In this document: positions 36,826 through 46,669 of the stretch, one piece after another
Layout of the letters: the number at the start of each line of letters is the position of its first letter
Position numbering within the stretch: position 1 is the first letter of the stretch
Origin: Limnospira fusiformis SAG 85.79
GTDB lineage: Bacteria; Cyanobacteriota; Cyanobacteriia; Cyanobacteriales; Microcoleaceae
Assembly: GCF_012516315.1 (NCBI RefSeq)
Contig: NZ_CP051185.1
Coordinates: 6,019,363 to 6,083,362 of the forward strand
Direction: 5' to 3'
Length of the DNA stretch: 64,000 bases
Made by a program: the position numbers and the translations under genes
The notes under the pieces: model-generated
The model's input: only the letters and a program-made list of their open reading frames with translations
Told to the model about the DNA's origin: nothing
Databases searched by the model: none

Positions 36826-37644
36826 ATGTCATCTTTGGCTGTGAAACGGTTTGAGGGTCTTTTTCCAGTGGCGATCGCGGTTGTCGCCCTGGGTGCTATC
36901 ATTGGGGTGCAAATCTATGCACCGGGTGGGGCTAGGTTGGGCGATCGTTTTTCTGAAGAAAACGGTCTGCAGTTGACCCAATTGGAAGCCGAAAGGCAGG
37001 AGCAGAGACTGGCTGCTAATCTGGAGATTGTCAAAAATTTACCCACTTTAGGCTTTGATAACCTCCTTGCTAATTGGGTATTTCTGAACTTTCTCCAGTA
37101 TTTCGGAGATTTGGAAGCGCGGAATTTGACGGGTTTTCAACTCAATGACAATTTTTTTGATGTGATTTCCCGCCTCGACCCTAGATGGATAGATATGTAC
37201 TTATTTTTATCTACCGCTGTTGGTTATTACCAAGCTCAACCCGAACTTTCCGTAGAATTGATGCGGCGGGGAACTGAGGCGCTGTCTCCAGAATTCCCCG
37301 GTGCTTGGCGATTATGGCGGTTAAAGTCTCTTGATGAACTATTACTCCTGGGCGACATTCCAGCAGCCATAGAATCCCTAGAAACCGCCTCTGAGTGGGC
37401 GCAAGCTAGTGGATATGAGCCAGTAGCAACCCTATTTCGGGATGCGGCTAACACGCTCCGGGACAATCCCGATAGTGTGCCGATACGCATTAACGCCTGG
37501 CTAACAGTATACTCGCAAACCATGGATACTTTGGTTAGGGAGAGAGCGCTAACGGAACTGGAAGCGTTGGGGGTGGAAATACAGGAGGGAGAGGACGGAG
37601 AGTTACGATTTTTTGTTCCCCCACGACCGGAGCCGGAAAATTAA
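36826..37644 (+). CDS. membrane-anchored hypothetical protein
   Basis: 272 residues from ATG 36826, which has GGGGGAACCTCCC upstream; the frame is open from 36769. One N-terminal membrane helix (LFPVAIAVVALGAIIGVQIY) is followed by a mostly helical soluble region (FDNLLANWVFLNFLQYFGD, FDVISRLDPRWIDMYLFLST, GAWRLWRLKSLDELLLLGD). The pattern resembles helical-repeat proteins, and I recall similar conserved hypothetical proteins across cyanobacteria, but the function is unknown. It converges with the response-regulator gene 16 bp away. Confidence 0.7.
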   Translation: MSSLAVKRFEGLFPVAIAVVALGAIIGVQIYAPGGARLGDRFSEENGLQLTQLEAERQEQRLAANLEIVKNLPTLGFDNLLANWVFLNFLQYFGDLEARNLTGFQLNDNFFDVISRLDPRWIDMYLFLSTAVGYYQAQPELSVELMRRGTEALSPEFPGAWRLWRLKSLDELLLLGDIPAAIESLETASEWAQASGYEPVATLFRDAANTLRDNPDSVPIRINAWLTVYSQTMDTLVRERALTELEALGVEIQEGEDGELRFFVPPRPEPEN

Positions 37645-37659
37645 GCACTTGTTGAGGTG

Positions 37660-38361
37660 TTAGGGGTTGTCCTCGAATTTGTAGCCAACTCCTGTTACAG
37701 TTTTGATGAAGGTGGGATGAGATGGGTCGGGCTCAACTTTTTTCCGTAGTCTAGCTACATGGGTATCAACTACTCGCTCATCCCCAAAAAAGTCATCTCC
37801 CCATAATTTATCGATTAATTGGGTACGACTCCACACGCGACCGGGATAACTTAGAAAGGTGGCTAATAAGTTAAATTCTAAGGTGGTCAGGTCTAAAGGT
37901 TCGGTATTACCATGGTTTTGAAAGTTGGCTTTCCTTTGGTCAATATCAACGGTAAAATGAGCGGTTTGGTAGGTTTGGGTCTGTCCTCCCTGGCGGAGAC
38001 TGCGACGCAATAAAGCTCTAACTCTGGCTACTAATTCCCTAGGACTAAAAGGCTTGACCATATAATCGTCGGCTCCGGTAGACAGACCGACTATGCGATC
38101 GATTTCTTCTCCCTTGGCGGTTAACATTAAAATGTACGGGTCTTTTTGTCCGGGTTGTTGACGAATACGAGCGCAGACTTCTAAACCGTCTAAACCGGGA
38201 AGCATTAGATCGAGAATAATTACATCTGGTCGTTGTTGTTGAAATATCTCTAATGCGCTTAATCCATTCTGGCTAATTTGACAGGAAAATCCTTCCGCCT
38301 CTAAAGTCCGACGGATAAGGAGAGCAATTTCTGGTTCATCTTCGACAATTAAAATATTCAT
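37660..38361 (-). CDS. OmpR/PhoB-family response regulator
   Basis: 233 residues. The receiver domain (1-120) has the acidic pair VEDEPE, the phospho-acceptor Asp in VIILDLMLPG and the Lys in DDYMVKPFSP. The winged-helix DNA-binding domain (140-230) ends GDERVVDTHVARLRKKVEPD and VTGVGYKFED. It would regulate transcription after phosphorylation. No histidine kinase is adjacent, so the cognate kinase is elsewhere. Confidence 0.92.
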   Translation of the reverse strand: MNILIVEDEPEIALLIRRTLEAEGFSCQISQNGLSALEIFQQQRPDVIILDLMLPGLDGLEVCARIRQQPGQKDPYILMLTAKGEEIDRIVGLSTGADDYMVKPFSPRELVARVRALLRRSLRQGGQTQTYQTAHFTVDIDQRKANFQNHGNTEPLDLTTLEFNLLATFLSYPGRVWSRTQLIDKLWGDDFFGDERVVDTHVARLRKKVEPDPSHPTFIKTVTGVGYKFEDNP

Positions 38362-38404
38362 AACTTACTCCGATATTGGCACAGTGGAAAGGTTACAATA
38401 CAGG

Positions 38405-39217
38405 TTACAGACTAGCCCGCCAAAACATATAAATTGAGAGTATTCCTAACAGTGTCCTAAAGGCTAAAGTGACAATGCGATCGGGTAATTTTGGTAAAAA
38501 TCTGGTGCTAATTTGTACTCCGACTAATCCTCCTAAGCCTAACATAAATCCCTGCCCCCACAGCACATTTCCCTGTATAGCGTGTCCGATACAAGCGGAA
38601 GCAGCAGTAATAATAATTACCCCCAGGCTGGTCTGAATGGAGGCTTTAATGGTTTCCCCTAAGAGGAGAATTTGCAGGGGAACAATAATCACACCGCCCC
38701 CAACCCCAAAGAGTCCGGCTAGGAGTCCGGCGAGACTCCCGGTAATCATAAAGGCTAGGTATGGGTTAATGGTTTTTTCGGGCTGAGTAGAACCGGGGTT
38801 AAGTTGTTCATCTAGTTGCTTTTTGGCGATGATATCCTGGCGGACTTTGACTAAGTAAATATTCAAAAGCAGTAAACATCCAAAGCCGAATAACAACCAA
38901 GATGATGGTAATAAATCAGCAATATAAGACCCAAGTATGGCAGTAATTACGGCAGAAAATCCAATTGATATTACCCGCTTCACTCGCAAAAAACCCATCC
39001 GCCAATTTTGGATGCTTCCTGATATGGCGGTAATTAGTACCGAGAAAATACTGGTGGCTACTGCTTGATTACTCACATAGCCAAGGGTGACTAAAATAGG
39101 CACTAATACTGTGCCGCCTCCAATTCCTAAAAATCCGGCTAATATTCCAGCTAAGAGTCCGGCGAGGGCGAGGGTTAAAAGTTCTGTTGGGGATAAGGAT
39201 AAGAGTTCCAAAATCAT
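38405..39217 (-). CDS. TSUP (TauE/SafE) family membrane transporter
   Basis: 270 residues, about eight membrane helices in two homologous halves, each starting with a glycine-rich motif: LLAGILAGFLGIGGGTVLVP near 18 and LLAGLFGVGGGVIIVPLQIL near 165. The family exports sulfite, sulfoacetate and related anions. The start is 11 bp from the stop of the acetamidase gene on the same strand, so they likely share a transcript; the substrate link is not evident. Confidence 0.87.
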   Translation of the reverse strand: MILELLSLSPTELLTLALAGLLAGILAGFLGIGGGTVLVPILVTLGYVSNQAVATSIFSVLITAISGSIQNWRMGFLRVKRVISIGFSAVITAILGSYIADLLPSSWLLFGFGCLLLLNIYLVKVRQDIIAKKQLDEQLNPGSTQPEKTINPYLAFMITGSLAGLLAGLFGVGGGVIIVPLQILLLGETIKASIQTSLGVIIITAASACIGHAIQGNVLWGQGFMLGLGGLVGVQISTRFLPKLPDRIVTLAFRTLLGILSIYMFWRASL

Positions 39218-39227
39218 TAGTTAAGGA

Positions 39228-40199
39228 TTAGTTAAGGGGAAATTGGAAAGTTTCTGGTAAGATGGATTTGGCGATCGCACCATGAACCCCTTTTTGGGGG
39301 CTATTAACTACTTGGGTAATGCGGAAGTCAACCCCTAGGGAACAGAGAATATAGGCTTCTTCTGGGGAAATTCCTAGGATTTGCACTAATAGGTTAATGG
39401 TACGTTCTAGGGTAGACTGAAAGGCATCATCCAGGGTATGACCAAAACCCATGGTGATTATATCAGTTGCGGTTTCTGCTAGGGGGACATCTAGGGAACA
39501 GTTTTTGTGCAGAATAATTTTAATTGTGCCATTCATGGAAGTTTCGATCGCTGTGGTGTTGACTTCACCGCCTCCCTGGGCTGCGTGTCCGTCTCCCAGG
39601 GAAAATAGGCCACCGGGAACCAGTACGGGAAGGAAAATGCGCGACCCGGCTTGTAATTCTGGGTTGTCGATGTTTCCCCCATAGACTCCTGGAGGTATGG
39701 AAGACTGGGAGGTTTCGCTGGCGACTCCTAAAATTCCGAAAAATGGGCGCAGGGGAATTTTTACCCCACTTTGGGGGGGAAATTCGGCTAGATTTCGGGT
39801 AAGATCGAGGTTGATAAATCGCAATTTCGGCTGGCTAAATCGTTGCGGTAGGGCTCCCCAACCGGTTCTGATAGCATTAAACCCTACATTTAAACGGGGG
39901 TAAATTGACTCTAACTGGATTTCTAAAATATCTCCGGGTTGGGCATTTTCGATGTAAATGGGACCAGTGAGAAGGTGAGGACCAGGACCGACAATTCGTT
40001 CCGGCGACAGGCGGCGACAAAGTTCGATAAATTCTGGGGTCAAAAATCCTTCTGGGGCTTGATTATAAAGGTAATAGCCTGTGTAGGTTTCTACCTGAAT
40101 GCGATCGCCTGATGCGATGACTAAGGCTGGCTCTAGTTCCGGAGAAAAGCCTCCTACATGGGTGGTGTTTGCTGTGGCTTTCAGAGTATAATTAACCAT
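39228..40199 (-). CDS. acetamidase/formamidase family protein
   Basis: 323 residues with the FmdA/AmdA signatures GPIYIENAQPGDILEIQLES, GDGHAAQGGGEVNTTAIET and a metal-binding His context in FGHTLDDA. These zinc-dependent hydrolases release ammonia from formamide or acetamide. It is upstream of the TSUP gene by 10 bp on the same strand and divergent from the MscS gene with only 6 bp between start codons, so the promoters must lie within the coding regions. Confidence 0.85.
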   Translation of the reverse strand: MVNYTLKATANTTHVGGFSPELEPALVIASGDRIQVETYTGYYLYNQAPEGFLTPEFIELCRRLSPERIVGPGPHLLTGPIYIENAQPGDILEIQLESIYPRLNVGFNAIRTGWGALPQRFSQPKLRFINLDLTRNLAEFPPQSGVKIPLRPFFGILGVASETSQSSIPPGVYGGNIDNPELQAGSRIFLPVLVPGGLFSLGDGHAAQGGGEVNTTAIETSMNGTIKIILHKNCSLDVPLAETATDIITMGFGHTLDDAFQSTLERTINLLVQILGISPEEAYILCSLGVDFRITQVVNSPQKGVHGAIAKSILPETFQFPLN

Positions 40200-40205
40200 C
40201 TTAAT

Positions 40206-41666
40206 ATGAACATTATTCAGTATTTGATAGGGTTCTTTTGGGAGGCGTTCACTCGACCGATAAAGTTGGGTGAAATTTCTCTTTCTATTCAGTTAATTGT
40301 CACAGTTATTTTAGCTTTCGTTGCCGTTTTTTTTGTTTGTACCTTTCTGAGTAATTTACTCAAAGATAAGATTCTTGTCAAGTTAAAGTTTGATGAGGGT
40401 AGTCGAGAGGCGATCGCCACCATCTTCCGATACTTTACCATTACTATAGGCTGTTTACTCATTCCCCAAGCTGCCGGAATTGATATGAGTTCCTTTACTT
40501 TCCTGGCTGGTGGTTTAGGTATTGGTTTGGGTTTTGGTTTCCAGGGACTCGCCCAAAACTTTGTCAGTGGTTTAATTTTATTATTAGAAAGACCCATTAA
40601 AGTTGGCGATTATATTGAACTTGATAAATTGGAAGGAACTATTCGCAAAATCTCCATTAGGTCTACTGTAATTGTGACTAATGATGATATTTCGATTATT
40701 GTTCCCAATCAGATTTTAGTGAGCAATAAAATCATTAACTGGAGTCATGGGAATGTACTTAGCCGCATTCATATTCCGGTGCGAGTCGCCTATGGAAGTG
40801 ACCCAGTTTTAGTCACCGAAGTTTTGCTATCCGCCGCCCGCCAAGAACCGAGAGTATTACACCACCCAAAGCCACAGGTTTGGCTCAGAAATTTTGGCGA
40901 AAATTGTATTGATTTTGAATTGTTAGTTTGGATAGAACTTCCTAAAGCCAGGCTACCTATTCAAAGTTCTTTAAATTATATCATCCAGAGCAAACTGTAT
41001 CAAAATAATATCAACATTCCTATCGCCCAGCGAGACCTATGGATTAGAAATACTGAGGAACTTAAACAGGTATTTGCACCAATTATCGCTTCTTCCCAGT
41101 CTGCTAAAATAAAATCCGCCACTACCACTGAATATCAGGAATTAGAAAGGCAAAATATGTCCCTACAAGCATTATTAAGGAAGGTAGTTTATTTTGAGGG
41201 TCTGAGTGATTTAGCATTATTAGGGTTAATTGAAATGGGCTACCGAGAAACTTTCGCACCTCATCAATTTATTTTCCATGAAGATGATCCAGGTGATGCT
41301 TTTCATATCATCTTATCTGGGGTGGTAGAAATTTTGGCGGAAAGGGCTAATAAGCATATTCGTGATTTATCAGCGGGAGATTTTTTCGGGGAATTAGCAT
41401 TAATTATGGGGATACCTAGAACGGCGGCGGTAAGGGCTAAAGAAACCACTATTTTGTTTGTGGTTAGTCGTGATGTATTTCAGCGGTTTTTAGGGAGTTA
41501 TCCCCAGGTAGCAGACCAAATTGCCGAGAAAGTAGCTGAACGAAAAGAGGAGTTAGTACAACGTCAAAAAATGCTCCGAGAAATGGGTATTTTAGGGGAT
41601 GATGATTTAGATAATAATCCCTTAGTATGGATTAAACAACGCATGAAGTCTCTATTTGGTATTTGA
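40206..41666 (+). CDS. MscS channel with C-terminal cyclic-nucleotide-binding domain
   Basis: 486 residues from ATG 40206. Two N-terminal membrane helices precede the pore helix and beta domain of MscS (FTFLAGGLGIGLGFGFQGLA, then FVSGLILLLERPIKVGDYIE). Residues 345-460 form a cNMP-binding domain (DPGDAFHIILSGVVEILAER, GDFFGELALIMGIPRTAAVR with the GE..(x)n..R.AAVRA phosphate-binding cassette). Such channels in cyanobacteria are gated by cAMP or cGMP rather than mainly by tension. The first 50 nt share a tight divergent promoter zone with the acetamidase gene. Confidence 0.9.
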   Translation: MNIIQYLIGFFWEAFTRPIKLGEISLSIQLIVTVILAFVAVFFVCTFLSNLLKDKILVKLKFDEGSREAIATIFRYFTITIGCLLIPQAAGIDMSSFTFLAGGLGIGLGFGFQGLAQNFVSGLILLLERPIKVGDYIELDKLEGTIRKISIRSTVIVTNDDISIIVPNQILVSNKIINWSHGNVLSRIHIPVRVAYGSDPVLVTEVLLSAARQEPRVLHHPKPQVWLRNFGENCIDFELLVWIELPKARLPIQSSLNYIIQSKLYQNNINIPIAQRDLWIRNTEELKQVFAPIIASSQSAKIKSATTTEYQELERQNMSLQALLRKVVYFEGLSDLALLGLIEMGYRETFAPHQFIFHEDDPGDAFHIILSGVVEILAERANKHIRDLSAGDFFGELALIMGIPRTAAVRAKETTILFVVSRDVFQRFLGSYPQVADQIAEKVAERKEELVQRQKMLREMGILGDDDLDNNPLVWIKQRMKSLFGI

Positions 41667-41667
41667 G

Positions 41668-42060
41668 ATCAAAGTATCTGTAGGGGCGGGTTCACCGGGC
41701 TATATCATAGTCACAGATAAACCACATAAACCCGCCCTATCCCCGCCCTATCAAAGTATCTGTAGGGGCGGGTTCACCGGGCTATATCATAGTCACAGAT
41801 AAGCCATATAAACCCGCCCTATCCCCGCCCTATCAAAGTATCTGTAGGGGCGGGTTCACCGGGCTATATCATAGTCACAGATAAGCCATATAAACCCGCC
41901 CTATCCCCGCCAGATAAACCCGAAATATTCTAATTATCGGTGGGTGGGGGCGGGTTTATCAAAATTCCGGTGGGGAAGTTTCATTGACGGCAGAACCCGC
42001 CCCTACATTATCGGTGGGTGGGGGCGGGTTTATCAAAATTCCGGTGGGGAAGTTTCATTG
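41668..42060. repeat. REP-like arrays left of the RAYT gene (82-bp x3, 74-bp x2)
   Basis: Three 82-bp units start at 41670, 41752 and 41834 (CAAAGTATCTGTAGGGGCGG ... AAACCCGCCCTATCCC). Two 74-bp units start at 41938 and 42012 (CGGTGGGTGGGGGCGGGTTT ... GCAGAACCCGCCCCTAC). Both contain GGGCGGGTT paired with AACCCGCCC, giving stable hairpins. The last unit runs into the 3' end of the RAYT gene. Confidence 0.95.
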
Positions 42061-42593
42061 ACGGCGGAGGCGCGCCCCAACGGGGTGGTAATGTTTTGGG
42101 AAATGGGAAATTGATGGGATGGGTGCATTTCGTCTTGGTTCCAATTATAGGGATTATTGACGATATATTCTCGAATTTTTTGTAATGCGTTTTCGTCCCT
42201 AATTATATGTTCATAATATCCCCTTTGCCATACAGGAACTTTAGAAAGCGATCGCAATTGATTAATCCTACGGCTAGAAAAAGTTTTGAAACCTTGAACA
42301 ACTTTTGAGAGAGTATGGCTGTGGTCTGTTAAGATAATGATACCATGAATATGATTAGGCATAATCACAAAACTATCTAACTGAATTAAAGGGTAAACTC
42401 TGGTTAGGTTAAACCAATTGAATTTAACCACTTCACCATAACAGTTTAGCATTACAGTTTGGTCTTTAATTTCACCCAATAAGCATTGTTTATGATAAAT
42501 ACAAATTGTGACAAAGTATGCCCCCGGTTGACTGTAATCATATCCTCGAAGACGAATTGATTGGCGGTTATGAATATCAGGATTGTATTTCAT
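42033..42593 (-). CDS. REP-associated tyrosine transposase (RAYT, Y1 family)
   Basis: 186 residues. The HUH motif is in FVIMPNHIHGIIIL near residues 73-86 and the catalytic Tyr in KIREYIVNNPYNW near 140-152; YDYSQPGAYFVTICIYHKQ near the start is the usual first strand. RAYTs are single-copy relatives of the IS200 transposase that cut single-stranded REP palindromes. Here the gene is bracketed by GGGCGGGTT hairpin arrays, and its last 15 or so codons (PLGRASAVNETSPPEF) are repeat sequence. It looks active and probably maintains these repeats. Confidence 0.92.
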   Translation of the reverse strand: MKYNPDIHNRQSIRLRGYDYSQPGAYFVTICIYHKQCLLGEIKDQTVMLNCYGEVVKFNWFNLTRVYPLIQLDSFVIMPNHIHGIIILTDHSHTLSKVVQGFKTFSSRRINQLRSLSKVPVWQRGYYEHIIRDENALQKIREYIVNNPYNWNQDEMHPSHQFPISQNITTPLGRASAVNETSPPEF

Positions 42594-42604
42594 ATTGATA
42601 AACC

Positions 42605-43462
42605 ATCATTAATCATCTGTAGCGGCGTGTTCACGCCCGGTATATGGTAATTGGTAGGGGCGGGTTCACCGGGCTATATCATAGTCACAGATAAACCACA
42701 TAAACCCGCCCAATCAAAGTATCTGTAGGGGCGGGTTCACCAAACTATATCATAGTCACAGATAAGCCATATAAACCCGCCCTATCCCTGCCCAATCAAA
42801 GTATCTGTAGGGGGGCGGGTTCACCAAACTATATCATAGTCACAGATAAGCCATATAAACCCGCCCTATCCCTGCCCAATCAAAGTATCTGTAGGGGCGG
42901 GTTCACCAAACTATATCATAGTCACAGATAAGCCATATAAACCCGCCCTATCCCTGCCCAATCAAAGTATCTGTAGGGGCGGGTTCACCGGGCTATATCA
43001 TAGTCACAGATAAACTACATAAACCCGCCCTATCCCCGCCCAATCAAAGTATCTGTAGGGGCGGGTTCACCGGGCTATATCCTAGTCACAGATAAGCCAT
43101 ATAAACCCGCCCTATCCCCGCCAGATAAACCCGAAATATCCTAATTATCGGTGGGTGGGGGCGGGTTTAGTTAAATTCCGGTGGGGAAGTTTCATTGGCG
43201 GCAGAACCCGCCCCTACATTATCGGTGGGTGGGGGCGGGTTTAGTTAAATTCCGGTGGGGAAGTTTCATTGACGGCAGAACCCGCCCCTACATTATCGGT
43301 GGGTGGGGGCGGGTTTAGTTAAATTCCGGTGGGGAAGTTTCATTGGCGGCAGAACCCGCCCCTACGGCTTTTTCGGGTGGGGGCGGGTTTAGTTAAATTC
43401 CGGTGGGGAAGTTTCATTGACGGCAGAACCCGCCCCTACGGCTTTTTCGGGTGGGGGTGGTG
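42605..43462. repeat. REP-like arrays right of the RAYT gene (82-bp, then 74-bp units)
   Basis: About six 82-bp-type units (42650-43130) are followed by four to five 74-bp units (43149, 43223, 43297, 43371, 43445), in the same order as on the left side. Units vary mainly in the loop (CACCGGGCTATATC or CACCAAACTATATC). A first truncated unit has TTCACGCCCGGTATATGGTA, a variant also found alone at 51340-51468. Confidence 0.95.
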
Positions 43463-43536
43463 AAGTTTAATTAACTAGGGAATGGCAGGATTTTTGTGTG
43501 AACGATAATTGCTGTTTTTGATATGCTAAGTTAAGG

Positions 43537-46206
43537 CTATATTCCTAAAGTTTTAGCAATCCGATCGCGACTTTTGGCTAAATGTGCTATACTATAGGCA
43601 TCCAGACGATCGCTACGACGTTTAACTAGGTAGTCTAGGGATTCTTCTAACTGCTTAAACTGAAACCAGGCTAAGGTCTGTGCATCTTGGGGGGCGGGGG
43701 TATTTCCTAATACTATATCAGTCATTAAATCTAGATAAACTTGTTGTAGCGATCGACGCACCGGACCGATAGATATTTGTTTTTCGCTAGTCCATAGTTC
43801 CGACCAGATACTATTTGTTAGCATTTCCAATAATTCGGGTATGGTTAAAGCATTACCAGGAGAGGTTTTAAATTCCAAATCCCGCAACCGAGTTAACCTC
43901 GCCGGTGAAAGTAGTTCGGATAAAATGCGGTTTTGGACCCACCCAATGCGATCGCTAATAGGATAATCTAAGGAAGCAAAACGATTAGGATTTCCCCAAT
44001 CAGACCATCGAGAAGGAACTAAGCGATTTAACAGATTCGGAGAAAAATTAAAAGCATCTTCAGCAAATACATATTTGGCTAAAAGTTGCAAAGCCTCTCG
44101 TTGCTGAGTTACTGGAATCGGCTCTAAAGGTAAAGAACTGCCACTATTACCAATGCGGTAACGATGGAAAGACTGACCACCTATATATGGTATAGCATTA
44201 GCTGCATTATTAGCATAATAACTCAAAATTGTGTTAAAAGCTATCAGCAGTTGGTCAGATTCTTGGCTGCTAGGAAATGAACGAGTTTCTAACCTATCCC
44301 ATATATATTGGGCATTGTCTAATTGCCATTGGGAATAGCGTAACATATCACTACTAAGATCCCATGGTAGCGCCTCGGGGTCAAGAAAAATTCCCCATAC
44401 ATCCTCATCGGTTGCAAATGCTAGATCTGGCTCAGTTGCCCGTGCTACAATTTCCTGTAATTGGCGAGACTCTAAATAAGGTGTCATATCTAAAATGGGT
44501 TGATATCCATATTGAATCGCCCATTGATCATAAGCGCCTAAAACCACGGGAAAATAATCGCCCTGGGGTTGTCCTGGGGGGGCTAAATTCACTGGTAAAT
44601 AATCCATTACTGAGGCGGTCATTCCCCTAGTGCGGGTAATATCGCGATCGTTTAATTCCTCTGGTGTTAGCATGGTACTACCCCGGAAATTGTGTCTTAA
44701 ACCCAAAGTATGACCAATTTCATGGGCGGTTAAATAACGCAAATATTGATTAATATACTCATCTATAGAATCTTGGTGAAATCTAGGGTTAACGGACATG
44801 GCGATCGCACCAATAGCCAATTGGCGAGTAGATTCTACCTCAAAACAAAAATGCTCCAATGCTATTAAATATTCCTGATTATTAGGGGTGGGTTGTTGCC
44901 AATTTCGCCCTAATAAACCATCCTGACATTGTGCAGAACTACCCTCGACTAAAATTTCCTGTCTTTGTCGCAAGCTGTCAATGGCTTGACTTTCAATCAC
45001 CATATCTGCATCTAAAATTTGACCGGTTAAAGGGTTAACATGGGAAGGACCGTAACCACTGAAAGGCGAGTTAAAAGATGTAGACCAGCGAATGGTATTA
45101 TAACGGACATCGGCGGGATCCCAGGTAGCATTGTCCGGCATTTGTCGCACTTCGATCGCATTCATAAAACCCACCTTTTCAAAGGCTTTATTCCACATCA
45201 AAGCGCCTTCGGCAATAGCTTGACGGTATGCTAAAGGAATGGTATTTTCTAGCCAAAATACAATCGGTTCTACTGGTGCTGACAAGGGCGCACTAGGGAT
45301 TTGTTTTTGTAAATTCCATCGGTTAATATAGCGCACCATTGCCCCTGTTCGGGTAGGGTTAGAAACATCCCGATAAATCGTTGTAAAATAGCCGATTCGT
45401 TCATCAGCTAGGCGAGTGCGGTAGCTGTGATCATCAGGAAGGGCGAGAAAACTGTAACGAATTTTTAGGTTAAATGCACGCCTATCAGAAATAGCTGGGC
45501 TATGAGGTACTAGGTTTCTCCCCACGGCTGTAAACCCTAATACTGATGCGACTTCGACATTATTGGGAAATGCTTTGAGACCCGAAATATAGGATTTATC
45601 AGCATCAAAATTGTAGTTATTTTGTAAACTGAATAACAGTTGAGAAACGACTCCCGAAAATTCGTTATTTCCTACTAAAACTGGGCTGAAATCTACTAAA
45701 ATACTCTGTCTTTCAGGATGGGTAGCCATGACAGGTAGGGAGTATAAAACTGAATCCCTAAAAGCGCGGTCTATGGCTGCGGCCTGGGGTTCTTGGGGAT
45801 TGAACCGAAAGTTGATATTAGGAATTAATAATTCTATCCGGTTGGAAACAGAACGCAGTTTAAACAGGAAACTTCCTAAATCTTGACCACTCCAAAAGTT
45901 ACTATTTTCTAACCCAGACTCAAGGCTAATAAAACACAGAAAATTTTGCTCAAGCTGTTGGGGTTGAATTTCCAGATAAACCTGTCTAGTTTCGGGTTTG
46001 TGATAGAGAGTAAACAACCCGACCAATTGTTCTGTTCCCTGGATGATACCATCAAAATCGGCAGGTTGTGTCTGTTGCTGTGATATCTGAAATGGAGCGA
46101 TCGCCAAAGATTTGGGGATTTGTGCGATCGCTTTATTCCACCCCATTGTCACCATAACAAATGAGAGCAACAAAATTATCAGATATCGGCTTAATCTTCT
46201 CATCAA
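43537..46206 (-). CDS. exported zinc-dependent metalloprotease
   Basis: 889 residues with a signal peptide (YLIILLLSFVMVTMGWNKAI). The zincin motif lies in LTAHEIGHTLGLRHNFRG near residue 495, that is HExxHxxGxxH, a metzincin-type site. A proposed substrate-cleft segment precedes it (IRWSTSFNSPFSGYGPSHVN). This large architecture matches the DUF5117/DUF4953-type metalloproteases. It acts in the periplasm or outside the cell on unknown substrates. Its ATG overlaps the stop of the TerB-like gene in ATGA, indicating coupling. Confidence 0.85.
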   Translation of the reverse strand: MMRRLSRYLIILLLSFVMVTMGWNKAIAQIPKSLAIAPFQISQQQTQPADFDGIIQGTEQLVGLFTLYHKPETRQVYLEIQPQQLEQNFLCFISLESGLENSNFWSGQDLGSFLFKLRSVSNRIELLIPNINFRFNPQEPQAAAIDRAFRDSVLYSLPVMATHPERQSILVDFSPVLVGNNEFSGVVSQLLFSLQNNYNFDADKSYISGLKAFPNNVEVASVLGFTAVGRNLVPHSPAISDRRAFNLKIRYSFLALPDDHSYRTRLADERIGYFTTIYRDVSNPTRTGAMVRYINRWNLQKQIPSAPLSAPVEPIVFWLENTIPLAYRQAIAEGALMWNKAFEKVGFMNAIEVRQMPDNATWDPADVRYNTIRWSTSFNSPFSGYGPSHVNPLTGQILDADMVIESQAIDSLRQRQEILVEGSSAQCQDGLLGRNWQQPTPNNQEYLIALEHFCFEVESTRQLAIGAIAMSVNPRFHQDSIDEYINQYLRYLTAHEIGHTLGLRHNFRGSTMLTPEELNDRDITRTRGMTASVMDYLPVNLAPPGQPQGDYFPVVLGAYDQWAIQYGYQPILDMTPYLESRQLQEIVARATEPDLAFATDEDVWGIFLDPEALPWDLSSDMLRYSQWQLDNAQYIWDRLETRSFPSSQESDQLLIAFNTILSYYANNAANAIPYIGGQSFHRYRIGNSGSSLPLEPIPVTQQREALQLLAKYVFAEDAFNFSPNLLNRLVPSRWSDWGNPNRFASLDYPISDRIGWVQNRILSELLSPARLTRLRDLEFKTSPGNALTIPELLEMLTNSIWSELWTSEKQISIGPVRRSLQQVYLDLMTDIVLGNTPAPQDAQTLAWFQFKQLEESLDYLVKRRSDRLDAYSIAHLAKSRDRIAKTLGI

Positions 46207-46664
46207 CCATTAGGTGTTCTGAGATCGTATTGTTCTAACTTCTGCTCAAAAATCTCAGACGCTTGTTCAGCAGGTATATCCAACATTTGCCACAAATGGG
46301 TCAAAAACTCTCGTTCCTTAATAGACAAGACCCCATCAACTAATAACAAATCGCTAACTACTGTAAACACAGTTTCCTGAAGTTGTACAGGTAAAAACTC
46401 ACGAGCGATCGCCAACAGAGAGTAAGTCCCCTTGAGAGATAGTAACTCAAATAACTTTTCGACTAAATTAGTCAGCTTGGGCTGAGAATATCCGTTAAAC
46501 AGGGGAAGTTCCGACAATAAAACTATAATCCGTTCCCTTTCCTGGGCGCACAGATAGCCGTCAGCACAGATAGCACTAACTGCGATCGCCGCAAACGCCT
46601 CCGGGGTAGACAGAGAAATCCGCGTTTCATCCTGTCCTTTAAAGATTTTGTTGAGTATGCTCAT
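46203..46664 (-). CDS. TerB-like (tellurite-resistance domain) protein
   Basis: 153 residues from ATG 46664 (MSILNKIFKGQDETRIS); an in-frame start at 46730 lies inside a transposon remnant. It is an all-helical domain with the paired acidic motifs of TerB: AISAICADGYLCAQERERII-like near 33-50 and SDLLLVDGVLSIKEREFLTH near 110. TerB proteins are thought to bind metal near membranes and often accompany surface stress systems. It overlaps the downstream metalloprotease gene by 4 nt, so the two are translated together. Confidence 0.8.
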   Translation of the reverse strand: MSILNKIFKGQDETRISLSTPEAFAAIAVSAICADGYLCAQERERIIVLLSELPLFNGYSQPKLTNLVEKLFELLSLKGTYSLLAIAREFLPVQLQETVFTVVSDLLLVDGVLSIKEREFLTHLWQMLDIPAEQASEIFEQKLEQYDLRTPNG

Positions 46665-46669
46665 CAGAA

